From Neorhizobium sp. UBA3556 (lineage in GTDB: Bacteria; Pseudomonadota; Alphaproteobacteria; Rhizobiales; Rhizobiaceae): a DNA stretch of 64,000 nucleotides. The position numbers and the translations under genes are program-made. The stretch spans positions 305,891 through 369,890 of the forward strand of contig DFNX01000001.1 in NCBI GenBank assembly GCA_002376235.1, in the 5' to 3' direction. The first letter of the stretch is position 1; the number at the start of each line of letters is the position of its first letter. Shown in pieces: positions 8,718 to 17,044 of the stretch. The notes beneath the pieces are model-generated. The model made no database searches and was not told where the DNA came from. It was given only the letters and a program-made list of their open reading frames with translations.

Positions 8718-9761
8718 TTAAAGCTTGCGCACGTCAACCGACATCGCCGCGGCGACGGTCAGACGGTTGACGAGCGGCAGCTTGAAGGGCGCAGCATCGA
8801 TCTCGAACACATCACCTTCTTCGGTCTTGATGCCGTGTGAAACGGACAAAGTAGCGGTACCGAAGAAATGAACGTGCAGGTCGCCCGGCGCGCGGAAGAT
8901 GTCGTATTTGAAGTTATGGTATTCGAGATTGGCGATCGAGTGCGACATGTTGGCTTCGCCCGACAGGAAAGGCTTTTCGAAGATCACCTCATCACCACGA
9001 CGGATGCGCGACGTGCCTTCGACGTGATCCGGCAGATCGCCGACCAGAAGCTCAGGTCCGAGCGATGCCTGGCGCAGCTTGGAATGGGCAAGCCACAGAT
9101 AGTTGCCCTTCTCGGTCACGTGATCGGAAAATTCGTTGGCGAGACAGAAGCCGACACGGAAAGGCGTGCCGTCCGGACCGATGAGATAGATACCGGCAAG
9201 TTCCGGCTCTTCGCCGCCATCAAGCGCGAAAGACGGCGACACGAGATCAGCACCTGTGGCTTTGAGCTGCGAGCCGTTGCCCTTGTAGAACCATTCCGGC
9301 TGCGCACCGACCGTGCCCGGAGCAGGCTTGCCGCCCTCGACGCCCGACAGGAACATACGCATGGAATCGGTCGGCTTGTCTTCGGCCTGTGCGGCCTTGT
9401 GCATCTTGTCGCGACCATCTGCAGAACCGAGATGCGTCAAGCCGGTGCCGGCAACGATGAAATGGGCTGGATCAGGATGCGAGATCGGCAGGCCGATACG
9501 GCCGTCGCGTGCTGCAGCTTCTACATCGATCTCGCCAGCGTAACCCAGCACCTCGATCTCAGCAGAAAGACCGCGGCCAGCAGCAATCGCCTGCATCGCC
9601 AGATCATAAGTCGAGGCCACACCATTGACGATACGGCCGGAACCCTGTCCCTCCCAGGCAACAACCTTGGTCGCACCCGCATCATCGGCAATCTGCAGAA
9701 TTCTCAGCATCAAACCCGTCATCCATTTTGTCTGATTTGACATGGCGCCTCCACAGGCCAT
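8718..9761 (-). CDS. gguC: GguC / AraD1-type FAH-fold protein (probable 2-keto-3-deoxy-sugar-acid dehydratase)
   Basis: 347 residues of the AraD1/GguC branch of the fumarylacetoacetate-hydrolase superfamily, with GNGSQLKATGADLVSPSFALDGGEEPELAG and a C-terminal LHVHFFGTATLSVSHGI. By pathway position it should act on 2-keto-3-deoxy-L-arabonate, giving 2-oxoglutarate semialdehyde; this role is inferred from family and context. It is the first gene of the gguC-to-gguB operon. Two good ribosome-binding sites precede ATGs at 9761 and 9743, so the first six residues are uncertain; conserved sequence starts around residue 18. Confidence 0.85.
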   Translation of the reverse strand: MACGGAMSNQTKWMTGLMLRILQIADDAGATKVVAWEGQGSGRIVNGVASTYDLAMQAIAAGRGLSAEIEVLGYAGEIDVEAAARDGRIGLPISHPDPAHFIVAGTGLTHLGSADGRDKMHKAAQAEDKPTDSMRMFLSGVEGGKPAPGTVGAQPEWFYKGNGSQLKATGADLVSPSFALDGGEEPELAGIYLIGPDGTPFRVGFCLANEFSDHVTEKGNYLWLAHSKLRQASLGPELLVGDLPDHVEGTSRIRRGDEVIFEKPFLSGEANMSHSIANLEYHNFKYDIFRAPGDLHVHFFGTATLSVSHGIKTEEGDVFEIDAAPFKLPLVNRLTVAAAMSVDVRKL

Positions 9762-10032
9762 GCCGTCCTCCTATCAGGTCGCGGACCTGACGTCTTTCAA
9801 AAATACGACTATTGGATTTGCGTCGCCAATGTCAAGAATGTCTTTTTCCGTAAAGGTAAATCAGCATTAGTCAATTTCTAGGCTATTGATCCAACCAATA
9901 CACGCAATTCATCAGACTTTCCGATGGTTTGATCGATTTTTCAGCAAGTCGTGAAATTGGGGGTTGAAAAAGTATTATTATATGCCAATCCTTGCCGCGC
10001 CAGTTAGCTTCATCATCTCTGGGAGGATTAAG
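9762..10032. promoter_or_regulatory. Divergent promoter/operator region between the gguC and ytfQ operons
   Basis: 271 bases without a gene, AT-richer than its surroundings. They contain ATTGG(N10)CCAAT at 9811-9830 and TATTG(N7)CAATA at 9884-9900, plus an unpaired GATGGTTTGATCGAT at about 9922. A good ribosome-binding site (GGGAGGA, 10021) precedes ytfQ. The repeated ATTGG/CCAAT pattern suggests a shared operator for the GntR protein at 14632 or a LysR-type regulator; this is inference. Confidence 0.55.
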
Positions 10033-10995
10033 ATGAAAAAAGCTCTCATCGCGGCAGCTGCTGCCGCTATTTTTGCATCTCTAGCATCCGGCGTTTCCGC
10101 ACAATCACTGACAGTAGGCTTCTCTCAGATCGGATCGGAATCCGGCTGGCGTGCGGCCGAAACGACGGTGACGAAACAGGAAGCCGAAAAGCGGGGCGTC
10201 ACACTGAAATTTGCCGATGCCCAGCAGAAACAGGAAAATCAGATCAAGGCGATCCGTGGCTTCATCGCCCAGGGCGTCGATGCGATCCTGATCGCTCCGG
10301 TGGTCGCCACCGGCTGGGATGCGGTTCTGAAGGAAGCCAAGGAAGAGAAGATCCCGGTCATTCTTCTCGACCGCGAGATCGAGTCCCCCAAGGATCTCTA
10401 TCTGACGGCCGTGACCTCCGATCAGGTCTTCGAAGGCAAGGTTGCCGGCGAATGGCTCGTCAAGGATGTCGGCTCCAAGGATTGCAAGGTTGTCGAGCTG
10501 CAGGGCACGACCGGCTCTTCACCGGCGATCAACCGCAAGAAGGGCTTTGAGGAAGGCATCAAGGCAGCGTCCAACATCAAGATCGTCCGCTCTCAGACCG
10601 GCGACTTCACCCGTACCAAGGGCAAGGAAGTCATGGAGAGCTTCATCAAGGCGGAAGGTGGCGGCAAGGATATCTGTGCCGTTTACGCCCACAATGACGA
10701 CATGGCCGTCGGCGCCATCCAGGCGATCAAGGAAGCCGGCCTGAAACCGGGTACAGACATCAAGATCGTCTCGATTGACGCCGTTCCGGATATCTTCCAG
10801 GCCATGGCCAAGGGTGAAGCCAATGCGACCGTCGAATTGACGCCGAACATGGCCGGCCCCGCCTTCGATGCACTGGAAGCCTATCTGAAGGACAAGAAGG
10901 AACCGCAAAAGTGGATCCAGACTGAGTCCAAGCTCTACACGGCGGCTGATGACCCGATGAAGGTCTACGAAGCCAAGAAGGGCCTCGGCTACTGA
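10033..10995 (+). CDS. ytfQ: YtfQ-type sugar-binding protein (galactofuranose/aldose ABC transporter)
   Basis: 320 residues with a signal peptide (MKKALIAAAAAA...GVSAQ). The mature protein follows E. coli YtfQ very closely: VGFSQIGSESGWRAAET, QQKQENQIKA, APVVATGW, VELQGTTGSSPAI, SQTGDFTRTKGKEVMESFIKAE, VYAHNDDM and VELTPNMAGPAFDALE. YtfQ binds galactofuranose in E. coli; rhizobial relatives may also handle arabinose or galactose. The ATG at 10033 is chosen because GGGAGGA lies 5 bases upstream and the signal peptide begins there; an in-frame ATG at 9964 has neither. Confidence 0.93.
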   Translation: MKKALIAAAAAAIFASLASGVSAQSLTVGFSQIGSESGWRAAETTVTKQEAEKRGVTLKFADAQQKQENQIKAIRGFIAQGVDAILIAPVVATGWDAVLKEAKEEKIPVILLDREIESPKDLYLTAVTSDQVFEGKVAGEWLVKDVGSKDCKVVELQGTTGSSPAINRKKGFEEGIKAASNIKIVRSQTGDFTRTKGKEVMESFIKAEGGGKDICAVYAHNDDMAVGAIQAIKEAGLKPGTDIKIVSIDAVPDIFQAMAKGEANATVELTPNMAGPAFDALEAYLKDKKEPQKWIQTESKLYTAADDPMKVYEAKKGLGY

Positions 10996-11037
10996 TCTCC
11001 CGCTGTGCGGCGCTTGTAAGCCGGACAGGATCAATGA

Positions 11038-11061
11038 CCGGAGCGGGATTTCCCGCTTCGG
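11038..11061 (+). other. Hairpin between ytfQ and ytfR
   Basis: Inverted repeat with CCGGAGCGGGA and TCCCGCTTCGG arms around a 2-base loop, one G-U-type mismatch, then TTT. It fits a partial attenuator or 3' stabiliser that raises binding-protein level over the membrane components. Confidence 0.6.
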
Positions 11062-11088
11062 TTTCTCATCAGCATGCGGGATGAAGGC

Positions 11089-12615
11089 ATGTCAGCACCC
11101 CAAGCTCTTCTCGAAGCCCGAGGCATCGGCAAATCTTTTTTCGGCATATCCGCGCTTGAAGACATCGATTTCACCCTTGATCGGGGCGAGATCCACGCGC
11201 TTCTCGGCGAAAACGGCGCCGGCAAATCGACACTGATCAAGATCCTGACCGGTGTCTATCGTCGCGATCGTGGCACGATCTATCTGGAAGGCAACGAGGT
11301 TTCCCCCGATGATGTCGCTGCCGCACAGGCACTCGGCATCGGCACCGTCTACCAGGAGGTCAATCTTCTGGAAAACCTGACGGTCGCGGAAAACCTGTTT
11401 CTCGGCCGCCAACCGCGCCGCTTCGGCATGATCGACCGCCGCACAATGCGCGAGCGCTCCAAAGCTTTGCTTGCCCGATACGGGCTTGATATCGACGTCG
11501 ATGCGCTGCTCTCGTCCTATTCGGTTGCAATCCGCCAGATCATTGCGATCGCCCGCGCCGTCGATCTTTCCGGCAAGGTCCTGGTCCTCGACGAGCCGAC
11601 GGCAAGCCTTGACGCCAACGAGGTGAAAGGCCTTTTCACCGTTCTGCGCCAACTGCGCGAAGACGGCGTCGGCATCGTCATCATCACCCATTTTCTCGAC
11701 CAGGTTTACGAGATCGCCGATCGCGTCACCGTGCTGCGCAATGGTCGCCTCGTTGGAAGCCGCACAATCTCCGAACTGCCGCGCCTCGATCTCATCTCGA
11801 TGATGCTAGGACGCGAGCTGCAGCACATCACCCGCGATCATCAGGCCGAGCCGGAAACGATCGACGATCGCGGCGCGCCTTCCATCCAGTTTCAGAACTA
11901 CGGCAAGAAGGGCAGCGTCGCCCCCTTCGATCTCGATATCAGGCCGGGCGAAGTCGTCGGCATCGCAGGCCTGCTCGGCTCCGGCCGCAGCGAAACCGCC
12001 TTCCTGCTGTTCGGCATAGACCGCGCCGACAGCGGCACCGCCACGATCGATGGCCAACAAATCTCAATCGCCTCGCCGGAAGCCGCTATCGCCAACCGCT
12101 TCGGCTTCTGTCCGGAAGAGCGCAAGACCGATGGCATTGTTGGCGACCTGTCGGTCGCCGACAATATCGTGCTGGCGCTGCAGGCGCGGCGTGGCTGGAT
12201 GCGGCCGATCTCGTCAGCCCAGAAGCGTGAACTCGCCGACAGCTTCATCAAGTCTCTCGACATTCGCCCGGCGGATCGTGAACGGCCGATAAAATTTCTC
12301 TCTGGCGGCAACCAGCAGAAGGCGATCCTCGCGCGCTGGCTGGTGACCGAACCGCGGCTGCTGATCCTCGACGAACCGACCCGCGGTATCGATATCGGCG
12401 CCCATGCGGAAATCCTGAAAATGATCGAAAGACTGTGCTCCGAAGGCATGTCGCTCGTCGTCATCTCTTCCGAGCTGGAGGAACTCACAGCAGTGGCCCA
12501 CCGCGTTATCGTGCTGTCCGACCGCCACCATGTGGCTGAGCTTTCGGGCCGTCAGCTGACCACCGACGGCATCATCCGTGCGATTGCCGGCACCGGCGAA
12601 ACGGAGGCCGCATAA
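11089..12615 (+). CDS. ytfR: YtfR-type sugar ABC transporter ATPase
   Basis: About 508 residues with tandem ABC domains. Domain 1 has GENGAGKSTLIKILTG and LVLDEPTASLD; domain 2 has FLSGGNQQKAILARWL and LILDEPTRGIDIGAHAEIL. It powers uptake with YtfT and YjfF. The ATG at 11089 is preferred because the upstream in-frame ATG at 11074 sits against the hairpin without a clear ribosome-binding site. Its stop overlaps the ytfT start (TAATG). Confidence 0.92.
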   Translation: MSAPQALLEARGIGKSFFGISALEDIDFTLDRGEIHALLGENGAGKSTLIKILTGVYRRDRGTIYLEGNEVSPDDVAAAQALGIGTVYQEVNLLENLTVAENLFLGRQPRRFGMIDRRTMRERSKALLARYGLDIDVDALLSSYSVAIRQIIAIARAVDLSGKVLVLDEPTASLDANEVKGLFTVLRQLREDGVGIVIITHFLDQVYEIADRVTVLRNGRLVGSRTISELPRLDLISMMLGRELQHITRDHQAEPETIDDRGAPSIQFQNYGKKGSVAPFDLDIRPGEVVGIAGLLGSGRSETAFLLFGIDRADSGTATIDGQQISIASPEAAIANRFGFCPEERKTDGIVGDLSVADNIVLALQARRGWMRPISSAQKRELADSFIKSLDIRPADRERPIKFLSGGNQQKAILARWLVTEPRLLILDEPTRGIDIGAHAEILKMIERLCSEGMSLVVISSELEELTAVAHRVIVLSDRHHVAELSGRQLTTDGIIRAIAGTGETEAA

Positions 12616-13646
12616 TGACCTGGTTCACCCGCCGCCTGCGGCGTCTCGCACCACAGCTTGTCGCACTCGCCATCATTCTCGGCATCATTAGCCTCATTGC
12701 CCCCGGCTTCCTGACGGTTTCCGTACAGAATGGCCGGCTTTACGGCAGCCTGATTGATATTCTGGTCCGCGCTGCACCCGTAGCGCTCCTGACAATCGGC
12801 ATGACGCTGGTGATCGCCACGCGCGGCATCGACCTTTCGATCGGTGCCGTGATCGCCATCTGCGGCGCTGTCGCCGCAACGCTGATCAGCGATGGTTACT
12901 CCCTACCGGTCGTCATCGCCGTATCGCTCGGCGTCGGCATCGCCTGCGGGTTGTGGAACGGCGTGCTGGTCGCGGTTCTCGATATCCAGCCGATCATCGC
13001 CACCCTGATCCTGATGGTCGCCGGCCGCGGCATTGCCCAGCTGATCACCGAGGGCGTCATCCTCACCTTCAACGACGATACGTTCGCAGCGCTAGGCTCC
13101 GGCTCGCTCGCCGGCATTCCGATCCCGATCTATCTCTGGGTCGGAACGGCACTCGTCATCGGCCTGCTGATGCGGCGCACCGCCCTCGGTTTCCTCATCG
13201 AGGCGACCGGCATCAATCGCCGCGCAGCAAGCCTTGCCGGCGTGCGCGCCCGCTTCCTGCTCTTTTCGGCCTATGCGATATCGGGCCTCTGCGCCGCCAT
13301 CGCCGGCATGATCGTCACCGCCGACATTCGCGGCGCTGATGCCAACAATGCCGGTCTATGGCTGGAACTCGATGCCATCCTCGCGGTCGTCGTCGGCGGC
13401 ACGTCGCTCAATGGCGGACGCTTCTCGATCACCGCCTCGCTGATCGGCGCGCTGATCATCCAGTCGATCAATACCGGCATTCTCGTGTCGGGCTTTCCGC
13501 CGGAATTCAACCTGATCATCAAGGCAGGCATCATCATCGTCGTGCTGACACTGCAATCGCCGGCAATAATGACCCTCTTCGGTTTCATCAAAGCCTCTCG
13601 GCGCAGTGAAAAACTCAACCACGGCACGAAGGAGGCGACACGATGA
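12615..13646 (+). CDS. ytfT: YtfT-type sugar ABC transporter permease
   Basis: 343 residues and about nine membrane segments. The class motif TRGIDLSIGAVIAICGA is near residue 75, and LELDAILAVVVGGTSLNGGRF is in the C-terminal half. It pairs with YjfF to form a heterodimeric channel, as in E. coli ytfT-yjfF. It starts within the ytfR stop and overlaps yjfF by four bases (ATGA), so the four transport genes form one translationally coupled operon. Confidence 0.92.
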   Translation: MTWFTRRLRRLAPQLVALAIILGIISLIAPGFLTVSVQNGRLYGSLIDILVRAAPVALLTIGMTLVIATRGIDLSIGAVIAICGAVAATLISDGYSLPVVIAVSLGVGIACGLWNGVLVAVLDIQPIIATLILMVAGRGIAQLITEGVILTFNDDTFAALGSGSLAGIPIPIYLWVGTALVIGLLMRRTALGFLIEATGINRRAASLAGVRARFLLFSAYAISGLCAAIAGMIVTADIRGADANNAGLWLELDAILAVVVGGTSLNGGRFSITASLIGALIIQSINTGILVSGFPPEFNLIIKAGIIIVVLTLQSPAIMTLFGFIKASRRSEKLNHGTKEATR

Positions 13647-14629
13647 TCCACGCCCGCAACCTGCCCTTCGTCACCACACTGGCAATCTTCGTCATCGCCT
13701 ACGGGCTCTGCGTCCTGCAGTTTCCCAACATGCTGTCGACGCGGGTGATCGGCAACCTTCTCACCGACAATGCCTTTTTGGGCATCGCCGCGGTCGGGAT
13801 GACCTTCGTCATCCTGTCGGGCGGCATCGATCTTTCGGTCGGTTCGGTCATCGCCTTCACCAGCGTCTTCGTCGCCGTCATGGTAGGATCCTTCGGCGTG
13901 CATCCGCTCACCGCCTTCCTCGCCGCGCTGGTCATATCGACCCTGTTCGGCTGCCTGATGGGCGCAATGATCCGTTACCTGATGATCCCGCCCTTCGTGG
14001 TGACACTCGCGGGCATGTTCTTGGCCCGTGGTGCTGCCTATCTCGTTTCGACCCAATCCGTGCCGATAACCCATGAATTCATCGACACCATGCTCGGTTT
14101 TTACATCCGCTTCCCCGGCGGAGGCCGGCTAACGTTGCTTGCCATGGTCATGCTCGTCGTCTTTGCCGTCGGCATCATCGTCGCCTCGCGTACTCGCTTC
14201 GGCGCCAATGTCTATGCGATCGGCGGCAATATTCAGTCGGCCGAGTTGATGGGCGTGCCGGTGGGTGCGACGACGATCCGCATCTATGCCTTGTCGGGTT
14301 TCCTGTCCGGCCTCGCCGGCATCGTTTATACGCTTTACACGTCCTCCGGTTATTCACTCGCGACGGTCGGCGTCGAACTCGATGCGATTGCCGCGGTGGT
14401 GATCGGCGGCACGCTTCTGACCGGCGGCGTCGGCCTGGTTGCCGGTACTTTCATTGGCATCCTGCTGCAGGGGTTGATCCAGACCTACATCGTCTTCGAT
14501 GGAACGCTGTCTTCCTGGTGGACGAAAATCGTCATCGGCATCCTGTTATTCGTATTCATTGTGTTGCAGCGCACCATCATCTGGTATTCGTACCGCCGAC
14601 TTGCAGTCCGACAATTGAAGGAGGTTTGA
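13643..14629 (+). CDS. yjfF: YjfF-type sugar ABC transporter permease
   Basis: 328 residues and about nine membrane segments. It has SGGIDLSVGSVIAFTSVF near residue 65 and the conserved stretch LDAIAAVVIGGTLLTGGVG in the last third, and ends with a short basic tail. It is the second membrane component of the YtfQRT-YjfF system. The stop codon lies within the ribosome-binding/start region of the following GntR gene, so the regulator is part of the same transcript. Confidence 0.92.
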   Translation: MIHARNLPFVTTLAIFVIAYGLCVLQFPNMLSTRVIGNLLTDNAFLGIAAVGMTFVILSGGIDLSVGSVIAFTSVFVAVMVGSFGVHPLTAFLAALVISTLFGCLMGAMIRYLMIPPFVVTLAGMFLARGAAYLVSTQSVPITHEFIDTMLGFYIRFPGGGRLTLLAMVMLVVFAVGIIVASRTRFGANVYAIGGNIQSAELMGVPVGATTIRIYALSGFLSGLAGIVYTLYTSSGYSLATVGVELDAIAAVVIGGTLLTGGVGLVAGTFIGILLQGLIQTYIVFDGTLSSWWTKIVIGILLFVFIVLQRTIIWYSYRRLAVRQLKEV

Positions 14630-14631
14630 TT

Positions 14632-15414
14632 TTGGGTCTTCTGGAAACGACCATCAGCGGCCGAAAGCGGCGCGGCAACCACGCGCATGTGGTCGCCGAG
14701 CTCGGACGCGGTATCGTCTCCGGCAAGATACCGGAAGGTTCGCTCCTGCCCGGCGATGCGGAGCTTTCGGGCCGTTTCGGCGTTTCCCGTACCGTGCTGC
14801 GCGAGGCGATGAAGACACTTTCCGCCAAGCGGCTGATCGAAGCGAAAGCAAAGGTCGGCACCCGCGTCCTGCCACGCGACAGCTGGAATTTCTTTGATTC
14901 GGATGTGCTCGGCTGGCGTTTCGAAAGCGGGCTGGATTACGAATTCATCGAACATCTCGCCGAAATCCGCCTGGCCCTGGAACCCGCTGCCGCCTCCGCC
15001 GCCGCAGGCCGTGCCACCAGCGACGACATCGTCGCGCTCTATGCGATCGCCGCCAAATTCGACAACCTCAATCACACGCCGGAATCGATCGCAAAGGTGG
15101 ATCTTGAGTTCCACCTTGCAATCGCCCGCATGTCCGGCAACCCGTTCATGCGCTCGGCAAGCGCTTTGATCGAGGCTGCACTGGCGATTTCCTTCGAACT
15201 CTCGTCGCCCGCCGCTTCGCCGGAAACGATCGATGAAGTCGCGACCAACCATTTGCGGATCGTCCACGCCATTGCCTCGCGCGATCCCGCCAAGGCGATG
15301 TCGGCCATGCGGCACGTGATCGAGGTCGGCAAGAGCCGCATTCGAAGCTCGATCCGCGGCAATGAGAGCAACGCGATCGACGCGCGAAAGCCGGTCGCTG
15401 TCGACAATAGTTGA
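14632..15414 (+). CDS. GntR-family (FadR/FCD) transcriptional regulator of the sugar loci
   Basis: About 260 residues: an N-terminal winged helix (LLPGDAELSGRFGVSRTVLREAMKTLSAKRLIEAKAKVGTRV has the standard GntR recognition pattern) and a C-terminal all-helical FCD domain with the metal-site acidic/His pattern (AEIRLALEP, DLEFHLAIARMSGNPF, NHLRIVHAI). No ATG fits the N-terminus. A TTG at 14632 follows AAGGAGGT by seven bases and is the likely start. As the last gene of the ytf operon it probably senses an intermediate of the sugar pathway and controls this operon and perhaps the divergent gguC operon. Confidence 0.88.
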   Translation: MGLLETTISGRKRRGNHAHVVAELGRGIVSGKIPEGSLLPGDAELSGRFGVSRTVLREAMKTLSAKRLIEAKAKVGTRVLPRDSWNFFDSDVLGWRFESGLDYEFIEHLAEIRLALEPAAASAAAGRATSDDIVALYAIAAKFDNLNHTPESIAKVDLEFHLAIARMSGNPFMRSASALIEAALAISFELSSPAASPETIDEVATNHLRIVHAIASRDPAKAMSAMRHVIEVGKSRIRSSIRGNESNAIDARKPVAVDNS

Positions 15415-15474
15415 CTTCATAACTCATGAATGATCTTAGTCCGGGAAATACGACAGACATTCCGGACAACCGCC

Positions 15475-16434
15475 ATGCTCCATCAGACCCGAGGCCGCAT
15501 TACCCGTGACAACGGCGCCGCAATCGATGCGCTGAAGAAACGTGCAGCCGAATGGGAAGTGCCGCTGACGCAGGAAGCAGCCGGTTTCTGCTTCCACGTG
15601 TGGAATTCCAAGGCGACGCTTTATCCGGATGAGACCGGCGTCACGATCGAGATATCGTCCCCGGAGCAGCGTCTGCTGCAGACACTGCAGGGCAGCCTGA
15701 CAGAGCTTTTCGAGGAATGCCTTCTCTGCCCGAAATGGGATGAAGTGGCGGAAGGTGCGCTCGCGCCCGGCATGTCGCTTATGCAGGTCGCCTCCATTAC
15801 CAAACGCTCGCCGGGTTTCACCCGTGTCCGCCTCGAAGGGCATGACGCGGAGCGTTTTGGCGAAAGCAGCTACCACTTCCGCCTTCTCATCCCTCGCAAG
15901 GGCCGTCCGCCCTGCTGGCCGCGTATCGCCGCATCCGGCCGCACCGTCTGGCCGGAAGGCGACGACACGCTGCACCGACCCGTCTACACCACCGTGGCCT
16001 GTGGCCAGAACTGGCTCGAATTCGATATTTTCGAACACGCAGGCAGCCCGACATCCGCCTGGCTCGCGGAAGATCCGGCCGGAAGAACGATCGGCATCAT
16101 CGGCCCGGGTGGTGGCGGATGCCCCGAGAGCCAGCACCTTTTCCTCTTCGGCGACGAAACAGCCGTGCCGGCCATCATCCGGATGCTGCAGGAAGCACCT
16201 GCTAATGTCCGGGCATTTATCCAGGCGCGCCGCGAAGACCTGTGCGAACTCGCATTCGATGAGAGGGTCTCGATGGTTGAAGACCTGATCCCGGCTCTGG
16301 AAGCCCTGCAGATTTGCGATGGTGCCCATGTCTGGTTTGCCGGACATGCGGATCAAGCCCGCGCCGCCCGCACATATCTGACTTCGCAAGGCATGCAAAA
16401 GCGCGATTTCACCGCCGCCGCCTACTGGAGCTGA
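15475..16434 (+). CDS. Siderophore-interacting protein (ViuB/SIP type) with N-terminal DUF2218-like domain
   Basis: About 319 residues. Residues 1-90 look like DUF2218 (RGRITRDNGAAIDALKKRAAEW, then a short beta-rich stretch). The rest is a SIP ferredoxin-reductase-like fold: FTRVRLEGHDAERF, YHFRLLIPRKGRPPCWPRIA, PVYTTVACGQNWLEFDIFEH, FGDETAVPAIIRML and VWFAGHADQARAARTYL. Such proteins bind FAD and reduce ferric-siderophores in the cytoplasm to release iron. An in-frame ATG at 15430 would add 15 residues; neither start has a strong ribosome-binding site. No transporter for iron is adjacent. Confidence 0.85.
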   Translation: MLHQTRGRITRDNGAAIDALKKRAAEWEVPLTQEAAGFCFHVWNSKATLYPDETGVTIEISSPEQRLLQTLQGSLTELFEECLLCPKWDEVAEGALAPGMSLMQVASITKRSPGFTRVRLEGHDAERFGESSYHFRLLIPRKGRPPCWPRIAASGRTVWPEGDDTLHRPVYTTVACGQNWLEFDIFEHAGSPTSAWLAEDPAGRTIGIIGPGGGGCPESQHLFLFGDETAVPAIIRMLQEAPANVRAFIQARREDLCELAFDERVSMVEDLIPALEALQICDGAHVWFAGHADQARAARTYLTSQGMQKRDFTAAAYWS

Positions 16435-16740
16435 AACGGCAGAGGTGAGGTTCTGATCAGGAGCGGTGCCGCAGTTGGGAACGGATCCCCGGCTGTCTTC
16501 GCCTGCACATGAACAGGCTCTATTTTAAGGTATTCTAATACCCTGAAACCTCCAAATTGCTCGAATTAACCTTACCGCGTAACCTCGCTTGGCATTCTGG
16601 CTTGCTCAAAGCCGAAAAATGGGCACTTTTCATTAAATAGAGCGCTCGCGGAGCTGATAGTCCCGCAAAGTGGGGACGTCACAGCAATGTTGCGGACGCC
16701 CTTTAGTGCGTGTTTCTGAATCGGATAATTGAGGTGCGGC
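16435..16740. other. Intergenic region with short inverted repeats
   Basis: 306 bases without a gene. A GCCTG/CAGGC hairpin (16501-16517) followed by TCTATTTT may be a weak terminator of the preceding gene. GGTATT-CT-AATACC (16529-16542) is a perfect 6-bp inverted repeat of operator type. GAGGTG at 16731 is the ribosome-binding site of the next gene. Confidence 0.45.
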
Positions 16741-16977
16741 ATGACTTATGAATCCGCCAGACTTATGTCTGAGGCTATGACGCTTTCTTCGGCGGCGGTT
16801 CTTTCCTCCTTGATCGATACGTTGGTCGAGAAGGGCATTTTGACCCCGGACGAGGAAAAGGAAATCTACCTCTCCGCGATGGACAAGATCAGTGAAGTCG
16901 CCGGTGATGATGAAGACGGAACGCATGAGCTCGCCCGCGAACTCATCGAACAGCAGATAGCCGACCGCGAACTCTGA
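16741..16977 (+). CDS. Small acidic protein of unknown function
   Basis: 78 residues, no signal peptide or membrane segment, predicted largely helical, with an acidic C-terminal half (SEVAGDDEDGTHELARELIEQ). The start at 16741 is supported by GAGGTG four bases upstream. Function unknown; similar short ORFs are, from memory, common in rhizobia as conserved hypotheticals. Confidence 0.7.
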   Translation: MTYESARLMSEAMTLSSAAVLSSLIDTLVEKGILTPDEEKEIYLSAMDKISEVAGDDEDGTHELARELIEQQIADREL

Positions 16978-17044
16978 GCCTTCCGGCTGAGAACACCATC
17001 GTCTCGACACCTGGGTTTCCGAGATCGCGGAAACTTTCTAGCAA

